Below are positions 36,482-43,375 of a stretch of DNA of 64,000 nt, in pieces. Origin of the DNA: Dethiobacter alkaliphilus AHT 1 (lineage in GTDB: Bacteria; Bacillota; Dethiobacteria; Dethiobacterales; Dethiobacteraceae). A program made the translations under genes and the position numbers. The stretch lies in contig NZ_ACJM01000002.1 of assembly GCF_000174415.1 (NCBI RefSeq), positions 1-64,000 on the forward strand, written 5' to 3'. Positions within the stretch are counted from its first letter, which is position 1, and every line of letters starts with the position of its first letter. The notes below the pieces were generated by a model that was not told where the DNA came from, ran no database searches, and saw only the letters and a list, made by a program, of their open reading frames with translations.

Positions 36482-36887
36482 CGCGGTGTCCCAGTCCAAT
36501 GGCTACCTCATTTAAATGCAGGAGGCCGATGGCAAAGAAGATGGCCACAGCGATGTGGTCTCCTTTGCGTGCAATGCCTACTTTACCACCCACATTTAAC
36601 CCTACGGCTTTTGGCATAATCTGTGACAGTGCTTCCCGGGCTGCGCCGGCCACACCGCCTTCAGCCTGATGGGTGCTCTCAATAACGCCTTCCCGTTTGG
36701 CGGCCACCACCGCCCGCTCCACCACTTTCTGAACTGATGTGATAAATTCCCCGCCGTAATCTGCAGCGGTGGCTTTAATCCCCTCTTGGGCCAGTTGTTC
36801 CTTTAGCTGCCTCTCCGCATCACGGTCTGGCGATAAGGCCAGCCGAATTGCGGCACTGGCTATAAACTTACTTTCCTGCTGATTCAT
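36474..36887 (-). CDS. HutP-family RNA-binding protein
   Basis: A 137-residue homologue of HutP, the histidine-activated antiterminator of Bacillus. It starts MNQQESKFIASAAIRLAL and contains GGEFITSVQKVVERAVVAAKREGVI, a metal-ligand-like THQAEGGVAGAAREAL, PKAVGLNVGGKVGIARKGDHIAVAIFFAIGLLHLNEVAIGLGHRAI. GAGGTGAAACC precedes the ATG. No histidine-utilisation genes are near, so its RNA target here is unknown. Convergent with dinB, overlapping by eight bases. Confidence 0.9.
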   Translation of the reverse strand: MNQQESKFIASAAIRLALSPDRDAERQLKEQLAQEGIKATAADYGGEFITSVQKVVERAVVAAKREGVIESTHQAEGGVAGAAREALSQIMPKAVGLNVGGKVGIARKGDHIAVAIFFAIGLLHLNEVAIGLGHRAI

Positions 36888-36942
36888 GGTTTCACCTCTA
36901 ACCGGACATAGTATCCTTTTCTGCATTAATTATAGCGGAAGA

Positions 36943-36977
36943 CAAAAAATAAAACAAGCAGACATGGTCTGCTTGTG
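36943..36977 (-). terminator. Rho-independent terminator of the selenoprotein gene
   Basis: On the minus strand ACAAGCAGAC pairs with GTCTGCTTGT across a three-base loop, followed by TTTTATTTTTTG. Confidence 0.85.
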
Positions 36978-37012
36978 GCTTTGTTGTTACGTCAATAACG
37001 AACAAGCTTTTG

Positions 37013-37264
37013 TTAAGAAAAACCATCCAGAGCATTTTCCAGAGTGTCTTTTTTAAATCCTACCACCACAGTGCTGTCTATGGTAACAACGGGTGCCGCC
37101 TTTTGACCTGAGATATGCCACATCTCTTCAAAGGCGTTGCGGTCTTCCACAATATTATATTCCCGAAACGGTAAATCTTTTTGTGAAAGAAACTCTTTCA
37201 CATCTTCACAGGAACCTCAGTATTTACCGGCAGAATAAACAGTAATTGTCGGTTGTTTGGGCAC
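37013..37264 (-). CDS. Selenocysteine-containing glutaredoxin-like protein (in-frame UGA)
   Basis: An 83-residue glutaredoxin-like protein if UGA at 37219-37217 is read as selenocysteine. GTG 37264 follows AAGGAGG at seven bases. The protein reads MPKQPTITVYSAGKY, Sec16, GSC, then EDVKEFLSQKDLPFREYNI and further APVVTIDSTVVVGF. This is the normal Grx layout, with Sec in place of the first Cys of the CxxC active site and Cys19 as resolving residue. Frame and homology continue on both sides of the UGA. A SECIS-like hairpin starts 14 bases after it. Standard ORF calling sees only the 62 residues after the UGA. A cysteine-to-stop mutation (TGC/TGT to TGA) is the main alternative. Confidence 0.85.
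37182..37202 (-). promoter_or_regulatory. Predicted bacterial SECIS hairpin in the glutaredoxin gene
   Basis: On the minus strand TGTGAAAG (37202-37195) and CTTTCACA (37189-37182) form a perfect 8-bp stem with loop AGTTT. The G is the second loop base, as in the bacterial SECIS consensus. The loop begins 23 bases after the UGA, within the usual range. Confidence 0.72.
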
Positions 37265-37336
37265 AGAAAAGCCTCCTTGATATCAAGACTCATTACGTTT
37301 TTCATGGGTTGACCAACCCAACAAATCATAAATCAG

Positions 37337-37516
37337 TCAATAGCGGGCAACGCCTTCTACAACCAGTGCAGCCCCCAGAATAACGGGAATCACCGCACCC
37401 AGATGCCCCCCGGGGAAAACACGTAAGGCACCCAAAGCAAAAAGGATACTGCCCAGAATTATGCGGACAATCATATCAATTTTACCCACGTTTCGCTTTA
37501 ACCGGATTAAGTACAT
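37337..37516 (-). CDS. DUF2892-family small membrane protein
   Basis: A 59-residue protein with two hydrophobic segments: IVRIILGSILFALGALRVF, and AVIPVILGAALVVEGVARY at the C-terminus, preceded by basic LKRNVGKIDM. This matches DUF2892 (YgaP-like membrane part), often found beside sulfur-transfer or redox proteins. The GGGAGG of this gene lies in the 3' arm of the hairpin that ends the yggT transcript. Confidence 0.85.
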   Translation of the reverse strand: MYLIRLKRNVGKIDMIVRIILGSILFALGALRVFPGGHLGAVIPVILGAALVVEGVARY

Positions 37517-37561
37517 AAAAAAACCTCCCACGTTAGCTTTCTGCTCATGAGAGGTTTTTAT
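37515..37561 (-). terminator. Terminator after yggT that overlaps the next gene's ribosome binding site
   Basis: On the minus strand AAAAACCTC pairs with GAGGTTTTT across about 23 bases, followed by a T run that ends at the ATG of the DUF2892 gene. Confidence 0.7.
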
Positions 37562-37565
37562 GCAG

Positions 37566-37838
37566 TTATAAATACGTGCTAATCATTGTCACAACGGCAC
37601 TATTGATAAGGGATATTACAATAATGGCTATGATGGGTGAGAAATCAAGGGGCATTGCGCCTTTGGGCATAAGCTTGCGGAAAGGGGCCAAAATAGGCTC
37701 CGTACCTTCATAAATAAACTGTGCTACGGCATTATTGCGGCTATTGGGGATCCAGGACATCAAAATCCTGGCTAAAATCATCCAGCGTAATATGATAAAA
37801 AACCAATCTACAAGCTGAATCAGCTGATACTGCGCCAC
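37566..37838 (-). CDS. YggT-family membrane protein
   Basis: A 90-residue membrane protein with two YggT hydrophobic segments: LIQLVDWFFIILRWMILARIL, and PLDFSPIIAIIVISLINSAVV. The linking region is SWIPNSRNNAVAQFIYEGTEPILAPFRKLMP. YggT proteins are linked to osmotic or cell-division-related membrane functions (YlmG in Gram-positives). GTG start after GGAG. Usually found in the ylm cluster, so the position near selenium genes is unusual. Confidence 0.88.
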   Translation of the reverse strand: MAQYQLIQLVDWFFIILRWMILARILMSWIPNSRNNAVAQFIYEGTEPILAPFRKLMPKGAMPLDFSPIIAIIVISLINSAVVTMISTYL

Positions 37839-37903
37839 ACTATCAACTCCTCTGCGTATTCAAACTCTATTGTAACATAACAAGCAGAGGTTGAATAGCT
37901 TTT

Positions 37904-38185
37904 TTAGCTATCATTGTCCCAGGGGCCTGCCAGCCTTTCAGCATGAACCTTTTTACCTTCGTATGATAAAAGGTAAATGCTTTCCACATCGTCCCCATCT
38001 TCAGTTAAAAGTGCCTGAACTGAAGGGAGCGCCTGTTCACTAAAACGCGCCGCAATGCCGCAGGAAGAAGAAATGACACGGGGAACCGGAATCATTGCCA
38101 CATCCAGGTTATGGTTTTTCAGTAATTTTTCAAATCTTAAAGCGTGTGAAACGGAGTGGAAAGTGCCGACATAAAAACGTTCCAA
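37904..38185 (-). CDS. DUF3343 protein
   Basis: A 93-residue protein with the DUF3343 layout: YVGTFHSVSHALRFEKLLKNHNLDVAMIPVPRVISSSCGIAARF. Such proteins are putative Se/S-handling or regulatory partners that often sit beside YedF-type TusA proteins; the function is not known. The start is TTG after GAGGTG. It lies two bases from the TusA/YedF gene, so both are co-translated with yedE. Confidence 0.85.
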   Translation of the reverse strand: MERFYVGTFHSVSHALRFEKLLKNHNLDVAMIPVPRVISSSCGIAARFSEQALPSVQALLTEDGDDVESIYLLSYEGKKVHAERLAGPWDNDS

Positions 38186-38187
38186 AA

Positions 38188-38415
38188 TTACACCTCTTTA
38201 TCGATGGTTATAACAAACTCTGAGTTATCTTCCCGGGTTTGACAGCTAAAACCCATCCCTGTGACCAGGCGACGAATATTTTCTGCCGCCACAAAGCTGT
38301 CTGCCACAACGGTGAGGGGAAGAGCGGGTTGCCCTGTACCCAAAGCATTTTTTGTACGAATCACCGGTTCAGGGCAGGATAATCCCCGGACATCCAAGTT
38401 AACGTTAGCGGTCAA
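38188..38415 (-). CDS. yedF: TusA/YedF-like sulfurtransferase protein
   Basis: A 75-residue TusA-fold protein with VNLDVRGLSCPEPVIRTKNAL carrying the conserved CPxP cysteine, followed by VVADSFVAAENIRRLVTGMGFSC. In selenium clusters this family (YedF) is paired with the YedE transporter. Only the N-terminal TusA domain is present; many YedF proteins also have a C-terminal DsrE-like domain. TTG 38415 follows AAGGAGGAG and overlaps the yedE stop by 11 bases. Confidence 0.88.
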   Translation of the reverse strand: MTANVNLDVRGLSCPEPVIRTKNALGTGQPALPLTVVADSFVAAENIRRLVTGMGFSCQTREDNSEFVITIDKEV

Positions 38416-39496
38416 GAGTAACTCCTCCTTTCCGCACAAAGCTTATCTGGGGAACTGTAAAGGCAAATCCTACTACTAAAAGGAATACTGCTGACAGCAA
38501 AACTCCGGCCTGACCGGCCTGGCTGACACCGGCGGGGCTGGCCGCCAAGCCAAAATTATGAGCTACCGCTGCGCCAAAGAGCAGCCCCAAAAAAGTCATG
38601 CCGGCGTCGGTGTCTCCCTCACCGGCCAGAATTGTCTGCCGGATGGGGCAGCCTCCCAGCAAAGTAGCACCAAGGCCAACCACTGCCAGGCCGATGAAGT
38701 TCCACAGCCCTGCCGTATGTGCCACCGGCTGGTCGACAAAACCGGGATTGAAATAGCCCAAAACCAGATTACCCACCAGGGCGGCGGCAAAGATGGCCAA
38801 GGAACCGTACAGCAGGTGAGAGTCACCAATAAGCATCATATCCCTGAAGCAGCCAATCTGACACAACCGGCTGCGCTGCACCAATACTCCAATCAAGACT
38901 CCGGCCCCTAAAGAGATCAGAAATGGAGCTCTGGCAAAGCCCGGGCCGCTTGCACTGAAAAAAATAAAGGCCGGCGCCACAATAACTAAGATTAATAATA
39001 CCAAAGCAAGGCCCGGTATGGCAATACCATTACCGTTATGTATGCGCTGACTACGTCCCAGGGAAAAGCCCCGTTTCAGAAACTGTACTCCCACAAAAAT
39101 TCCAAAGATAAAGCCCAGTAAACCAATAACTGCATTAAAATCCCCAGCCGCCAACCGTAAAACCATCCGCAACGGGCAGCCCAGAAATACCAGGGCACCA
39201 ATCATCACCGCCATACCAATTAAAAAACGCAGCAAGGGAGAAGACCCTCCACGGGCACGAAATTCACCGCTGAACATGCTGATGATAAAAGCACCAATGA
39301 TAAAGCCTGAAACCTCCGGTCGCAGATATTGTACCACTTCTGCCCGATGAAAACCCAACCCCCCTGAGATGTCACGCACAAAACAAGCTACGCAGACCCC
39401 CATGTTGGCTGGGTTACCAAAGCGGACCAGCAGAACACCTAGTAAGCCTACCAGTATTCCACTGATAATAATTTTGCTTTTTTCCAATATACCCAC
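38405..39496 (-). CDS. yedE: Selenium-metabolism membrane protein YedE/FdhT-like
   Basis: A 363-residue polytopic protein with two homologous halves. Each has a GCPxR motif (FLGCPLRMVLRLAAGDFNA, and LLGGCPIRQTILAGEGDTDAG) and a Cys-containing entry motif (MGVCVACFVRD, and RLCQIGCFRDMML). The YeeE/YedE fold transports thiosulfate-like anions; the YedE subgroup co-occurs with selenium use and is proposed to move selenium compounds. Start GTG 39496 or TTG 39487 after GGGGG. Cotranscribed with yedF. Confidence 0.88.
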   Translation of the reverse strand: MGILEKSKIIISGILVGLLGVLLVRFGNPANMGVCVACFVRDISGGLGFHRAEVVQYLRPEVSGFIIGAFIISMFSGEFRARGGSSPLLRFLIGMAVMIGALVFLGCPLRMVLRLAAGDFNAVIGLLGFIFGIFVGVQFLKRGFSLGRSQRIHNGNGIAIPGLALVLLILVIVAPAFIFFSASGPGFARAPFLISLGAGVLIGVLVQRSRLCQIGCFRDMMLIGDSHLLYGSLAIFAAALVGNLVLGYFNPGFVDQPVAHTAGLWNFIGLAVVGLGATLLGGCPIRQTILAGEGDTDAGMTFLGLLFGAAVAHNFGLAASPAGVSQAGQAGVLLSAVFLLVVGFAFTVPQISFVRKGGVTLDR

Positions 39497-39593
39497 CCCC
39501 TGTAATTTAGGTATTACATTGTCATTATATTTTCCCAGTCATGGCTTCTACAAATAGATGTTCTCTATAAGAGTGCCGCATGTTATAGATAAA

Positions 39594-39616
39594 GTAATTA
39601 TCCAAGGAAAAATTAC
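39594..39616. promoter_or_regulatory. Predicted LysR-type operator between yedE and its regulator
   Basis: GTAATT at 39594-39599 and AATTAC at 39611-39616 form an inverted repeat with an 11-base spacer, the T-N11-A pattern of LysR-type sites. It lies in the 183-base divergent region between yedE and the LysR gene. Confidence 0.6.
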
Positions 39617-39679
39617 CTTTTTCGCAGGATAAACTGTTTTTGATGCGAAAACTATATAGATTGGAAAGGGCGTGAGTTT

Positions 39680-40585
39680 ATGGAATTTTATCAATTAGAA
39701 GCTTTTGTCAGTGTGGCAGCGGAGCGCTCTTTCTCCCGCGCCGCAGAGCAGCTTTATTTAAGCCAACCCACCGTTAGCGCCCATATAAAAAGCCTGGAGA
39801 AGGAACTGGGCACCTCACTTTTTGACCGGGGAAAAACAGAATTAAAACTTACCGGGGCCGGCAGTGTTCTTTACCGCTTTGCCAGAGAAATGCTGGCGCT
39901 GCGCCTTAGTGCTGTGGACAGTATCCGGGACAGCAGTGAAATAGGGGAGGAAGCCCTTACTGTTGCAGCCAGTTCAGTGCCCTGTCAGTATCTCCTGCCG
40001 CGGGCCATTGCGGCGTTTAAGGAGTTGCATAATCGGGTTAATATCAAACTTACCCAGAAAAATTCCAAAGAGACCTGCGAGGATGTCTTCAATTACCACG
40101 TGCCTGTGGGGGTGGTGGGAGAGAAGATAAAAAGGCCCCACCTGGAGTTTGCACCGCTTCTGGAAGATGAACTTGTGGTTGCTGTTCCCCACAAACAGCA
40201 TTATTCAGAGCTGTTAGCCAAGGAGTCTGTAAGCTTAAACGATTTATCCGGGCACAAAATGCTCTTAAGGGAACCGGGCTCCGGAACCCGTTCCCATTTT
40301 GAAAGTGAATTGGTCAAGGCCAATGCATCAACGGAGATGTTTCAGGTCACAATCTTTGATAACCAGGAAACTATCAAACAGGCTGTTCGGCAGGGCCTGG
40401 GGCTTACCGTTATCTCCCGGTATGTGGTGTCAGATTACCTGCAGTTTGGCATTCTGGCCACCCGCTCAATAACAGATCTTAATCTAAAACGCAGCTTTTA
40501 CCTTGTCTCACACAGCAAACGGATATTATCTCCCGCATCAAAGGCACTCTTAGACCACTTAAAGACTTTTCCCTGGGAGGATTAA
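39680..40585 (+). CDS. LysR-family transcriptional regulator, selenium-associated type
   Basis: A 301-residue regulator. The helix-turn-helix lies at residues 4-62 (FYQLEAFVSVAAERSFSRAAEQLYLSQPTVSAHIKSLE), followed by a periplasmic-binding-protein-like effector domain (about 88-295) containing VGVVGEKIKRPHLEF, LREPGSGTRSHFE and VRQGLGLTVISRYV. This matches the LysR subfamily often found beside selenium genes. Divergent from yedE, and followed three bases later by the cysteine-desulfurase-like gene, so it may control both directions. Confidence 0.9.
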   Translation: MEFYQLEAFVSVAAERSFSRAAEQLYLSQPTVSAHIKSLEKELGTSLFDRGKTELKLTGAGSVLYRFAREMLALRLSAVDSIRDSSEIGEEALTVAASSVPCQYLLPRAIAAFKELHNRVNIKLTQKNSKETCEDVFNYHVPVGVVGEKIKRPHLEFAPLLEDELVVAVPHKQHYSELLAKESVSLNDLSGHKMLLREPGSGTRSHFESELVKANASTEMFQVTIFDNQETIKQAVRQGLGLTVISRYVVSDYLQFGILATRSITDLNLKRSFYLVSHSKRILSPASKALLDHLKTFPWED

Positions 40586-40587
40586 TT

Positions 40588-41745
40588 ATGCAGGAAATAT
40601 ACGCCGACCACGGGGCCACCACTTACCCCCGGCCGCCTCAGGTCATTGATGAGATGACACACTACATGCGCGATATTGGCTGCAGCCCCGGACGGGGCGG
40701 CTACGCAAAGGCACTGGATGCAGCCCGCATGGTTTATGAAACCAGACATTTGCTGGCCCGTTTTTTTAATGTTCCCACCCCCGAGCAGGTAATCTTTACT
40801 CCCAATATTACCTACTCCCTGAATATGGCCATTAAGGGGCTGCTAAAAGAAGGAGACCATGTGCTGATCTCGTCCATGGAGCACAACGCCGTGGTGCGGC
40901 CGCTAACCAGTCTGGCCGGCGAGAAAAACATCTCCGTGGAGCAATTGCCCTGCGCAGCCGACGGTTCGCTGGATCCCCGGCAGGTAAAAAAGGCGCTTCG
41001 GCCCCAAACCCGGCTGGTTATTCTGACCCATGCCTCCAATGTGGCGGGCACAATTTTGCCGGTCTATGAAATCGGAGAAATTCTCCAACAAACAAACACT
41101 TTTTTCTGTGTGGATGCAGCCCAAACCGCCGGATCCGAAGTTGTGGATTTTAAAGCACTGCACTGTGATTACCTGGCTTTCACCGGCCACAAAGGCCTCT
41201 TGGGACCCCCGGGCATCGGAGGGCTGTGTCTGAGCGAGCGTGCTGTTTCTGTTACTGCACCGCTGGTGGAAGGAGGCACCGGCAGCCGCTCCGAAGAGGA
41301 AACTCAGCCGGATTTTCTGCCGGACAAGTTTGAAAGCGGCACACAAAATGTTCCCGGCATTGCCGGACTGGCAGCGGGAATCCGCCTGATAAACGAAGTC
41401 GGCCGGGAGAATATTGGCAAGGATAAACACCGGTTTACCGCTCAGTTTCTTGCCGGTTTGGCCGAAATACCTGAAATTACGGTTTATGGCATCAATGACC
41501 CCGATAAAATGGTTGCCACCATATCCATTAATATTGACGGTATCGACAACGGCGACCTCAGCTTTATGCTGGAGCAGGGATACGGGATAATGACGCGCTC
41601 CGGATTGCACTGTGCGCCCCTGGCCCACAAAACATTAGGCACTTTTCCCCAGGGCACACTGCGCTTCTCATTTGGCTACAAAAACACCCCGGAGCAGATA
41701 AATAGCATCCTGCAGGCTTTGCAAGAAATAGTTAAGGAGAGGTAA
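40588..41745 (+). CDS. Cysteine desulfurase-like class V aminotransferase (SufS-related)
   Basis: A 385-residue PLP enzyme. The PLP lysine lies in FTGHKGLLGPPG, with upstream GDHVLISSMEHNAVVRPL and FCVDAAQTAGS. The putative catalytic cysteine is in RSGLHCAPLAHKTLG. This is the 'cysteine desulfurase family protein' subgroup that commonly accompanies YedE/YedF and LysR in selenium clusters; release of S or Se from Cys/Sec is inferred. ATG follows GGGAGG. It forms an operon with LysR upstream and ybaK downstream. Confidence 0.9.
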   Translation: MQEIYADHGATTYPRPPQVIDEMTHYMRDIGCSPGRGGYAKALDAARMVYETRHLLARFFNVPTPEQVIFTPNITYSLNMAIKGLLKEGDHVLISSMEHNAVVRPLTSLAGEKNISVEQLPCAADGSLDPRQVKKALRPQTRLVILTHASNVAGTILPVYEIGEILQQTNTFFCVDAAQTAGSEVVDFKALHCDYLAFTGHKGLLGPPGIGGLCLSERAVSVTAPLVEGGTGSRSEEETQPDFLPDKFESGTQNVPGIAGLAAGIRLINEVGRENIGKDKHRFTAQFLAGLAEIPEITVYGINDPDKMVATISINIDGIDNGDLSFMLEQGYGIMTRSGLHCAPLAHKTLGTFPQGTLRFSFGYKNTPEQINSILQALQEIVKER

Positions 41746-41747
41746 AG

Positions 41748-42215
41748 ATGTCCGAGCTGGAAAAAAAGATAAAAGACTTTATGAGCACCAATAATATCAG
41801 CGCAGAGCATCTTAGCTTTAATGAATCCTGCCACTCGGTGGCCGAAGCGGCGGAGGCCGCCGGAGCATCAACGGAGGAATTTGTTAAGAATATCTGTTTG
41901 CTGGGTCCCGACGGTGAACTGGCGGTGGCCATCGTCCGCGGCAATGACCGGGTAGACACAAAAAAAGCCGCCAGATACCTGGGGCTGAAAAAAATGCGCA
42001 TGGCCAATGCTGAAGAAATTCTGCAGCGTACCGGCTATCCTTGTGGTGGAACACCATCCTTTGGTTTTGAGGCCACTTTTCTCATAGATAAAAATGTGAT
42101 GGATATGCCGGTGCTGTATTCCGGGGGAGGCTCCCAAACATCACTGATTAAATCAACACCTCAAGCTTTGCTTGCTGCAAATGAGGGCTCCGTTACCGAT
42201 TTAGTCAAAAGCTAA
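41748..42215 (+). CDS. YbaK/EbsC-family aminoacyl-tRNA deacylase
   Basis: A 155-residue editing-domain protein. It has the N-terminal segment HLSFNESCHSVAEAAEAAG, a central strand-loop KKAARYLGLKKMRMANAEEI, and YPCGGTPSFGFEATFLIDKNVMDMPVLYSGGG with the conserved Gly-rich loop. Known relatives clear Cys from mischarged tRNA-Pro, or other mis-acylated tRNAs. Two bases after the desulfurase gene. A role in discriminating Sec, Cys or related residues is only a guess from context. Confidence 0.88.
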   Translation: MSELEKKIKDFMSTNNISAEHLSFNESCHSVAEAAEAAGASTEEFVKNICLLGPDGELAVAIVRGNDRVDTKKAARYLGLKKMRMANAEEILQRTGYPCGGTPSFGFEATFLIDKNVMDMPVLYSGGGSQTSLIKSTPQALLAANEGSVTDLVKS

Positions 42216-42224
42216 GCCTCAAGT

Positions 42225-42255
42225 GTATATCCGGCAGCTGCTTTGTTGCATACTA
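42225..42255 (+). promoter_or_regulatory. Possible forespore sigma-G promoter of sspH
   Basis: CATACTA at 42249-42255 matches the sigma-F/G -10 box. GTATA at 42225-42229 fits the -35 pattern, with a spacing of 19, one base longer than usual. Confidence 0.55.
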
Positions 42256-42276
42256 ACCCCAAAAAGGGGTGTAGTC

Positions 42277-42459
42277 ATGGATAAAGACCGTGTTAAGGAA
42301 ATACTGGATTCACCGGAAAAAATAGAAGTAAAATATCTGGGTGAACCGGTCTGGATTGAAGGGATTAAAAGTAACACTGCCAACGTCACAGTGATGGGAA
42401 GCTGCAAAACCATGGATGTGCCTTTCATGTCACTGGAAGAGACGGGAAAAATGGAATAG
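42277..42459 (+). CDS. sspH: H-type small acid-soluble spore protein
   Basis: A 60-residue protein with the SspH signature: MDKDRVKEILDSPEKIEVKY, GEPVWIEGI, and a C-terminal NVTVMGSCKTMDVPFMSLEE. Forespore-specific and of minor abundance in Bacillus. ATG 42277 follows AAGGGGTG; the longer frame from 42223 is ignored. Ends just before a shared bidirectional terminator. Confidence 0.93.
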   Translation: MDKDRVKEILDSPEKIEVKYLGEPVWIEGIKSNTANVTVMGSCKTMDVPFMSLEETGKME

Positions 42460-42460
42460 A

Positions 42461-42490
42461 AAAACCGGATGCGCATGCATCCGGTTTTTT
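42461..42490. terminator. Bidirectional terminator between sspH and the 42489 gene
   Basis: AAAACCGGATGC at 42461-42472 pairs with GCATCCGGTTTT at 42477-42488; A and T runs flank it on both strands. Confidence 0.9.
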
Positions 42491-42638
42491 AACTGACTAT
42501 ATTACTGATGACGGTAAATGCTAAAACGGCCAGTAAAATCCACCATAAAAGGTGCATACCACCGTGGCCGCCACCATGTCCACCGCCATGTCCACCGCCA
42601 TGTCCACCACCATGTCCGCCGCCGCAACAACCGCCCAT
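42489..42638 (-). CDS. Gly/His-rich mini membrane protein
   Basis: A 49-residue protein missed by size filters. The minus-strand ATG at 42638 overlaps the lgt stop as TAATG, and the frame ends at TAA inside the terminator. It has MGGCCGG, then five GGGH-type repeats (residues 6-29), then one hydrophobic helix (LLWWILLAVLAFTVISNIV). The arrangement recalls small Gly-rich spore or envelope proteins of the YjcZ type, with His suggesting metal binding; both are inference. The direct repeat units (GGHGG) look like slippage expansion. Confidence 0.75.
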   Translation of the reverse strand: MGGCCGGGHGGGHGGGHGGGHGGGHGGMHLLWWILLAVLAFTVISNIVS

Positions 42639-43375
42639 TATTTACGACCTCCCTCAGAGACCAGGCTGCCGCTGCGCTTCCTGTGTTCGGAGTAAATAAA
42701 GCAGGCCGCCAGAATACCCAGGCTGATAAGCTGTGCCGGAGTCACCGCACTGGTTTCATTGCGGAAGAACTCGATAAAAAAGCGGTAACCGGAGTACAGG
42801 CCGGCCAGCCAAATAAACAGCTGACCTTCAAACTCTATGGCTTTGCGTTTGTACCACAACACGCCAAAGATTACAAAAGCAAAGAAGGCTGAGTAGAATT
42901 GAACCGGATGGCGGGTCACGCCAAAGACATCAACACCCCAGGCAACAGTTGTCTCATTACCGTAAATATCACAACCAAGACGGCCGATGGCATAACCGAG
43001 AATCAATGCCGGCGCAAACAAATCGGCAATCTTCATAAAGTTTACACTGTTCTTTTTGGCAAAGACATACACTATGGCAATCCCGGCAAAAGCCGCACCA
43101 TGAAAAGCCAGGCCGCCCTTATGGATAGAGAAGAGGGAAGCCGGATGGCTGATATAATTACCGATGTTCAACAGCACATATACAAGCCGCGCACCGACGA
43201 TACCACCCACCATCAGCACAAAGGACAGGTCGGTAATCTTATCCGGATCCAACCCTTTCCGCTTTGCCTCACTCAGCGCCACATAGAGTCCGGCGGCAAT
43301 ACCAATGGCCACCATCACACCGTATAAATAAACCTGTAAGCCAAAGAGTTCAAACAAAACTGTGGGTTTCGACAT
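42638..43375 (-). CDS. lgt: Prolipoprotein diacylglyceryl transferase
   Basis: A 245-residue integral membrane enzyme that attaches diacylglycerol to the lipobox Cys of prolipoproteins. Motifs are SEAKRKGLDPD, GLAFHGAAFAG, and LILGYAIGRLGCDIYGNETTVAWGVDVFGVTRHPVQFYSA carrying the key Arg and Glu. The ATG follows GGAAGGAG. About seven hydrophobic segments. Often precedes other envelope genes; here it is coupled with the mini Gly/His protein. Confidence 0.94.
   Translation of the reverse strand: MSKPTVLFELFGLQVYLYGVMVAIGIAAGLYVALSEAKRKGLDPDKITDLSFVLMVGGIVGARLVYVLLNIGNYISHPASLFSIHKGGLAFHGAAFAGIAIVYVFAKKNSVNFMKIADLFAPALILGYAIGRLGCDIYGNETTVAWGVDVFGVTRHPVQFYSAFFAFVIFGVLWYKRKAIEFEGQLFIWLAGLYSGYRFFIEFFRNETSAVTPAQLISLGILAACFIYSEHRKRSGSLVSEGGRK

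Noticed and set aside
42541-42620. Repeated tgtccaccgccat units as a CRISPR-like or tandem-repeat array
   Set aside because: Units are 12 bases with no spacers and are explained by the GGGH codon repeats of a coding gene.
42508-42892. Plus-strand Pro/Cys/His-rich open frames
   Set aside because: They are the antisense of the Gly/His mini-protein and lgt, which have start sites, overlap logic and homology on the minus strand.
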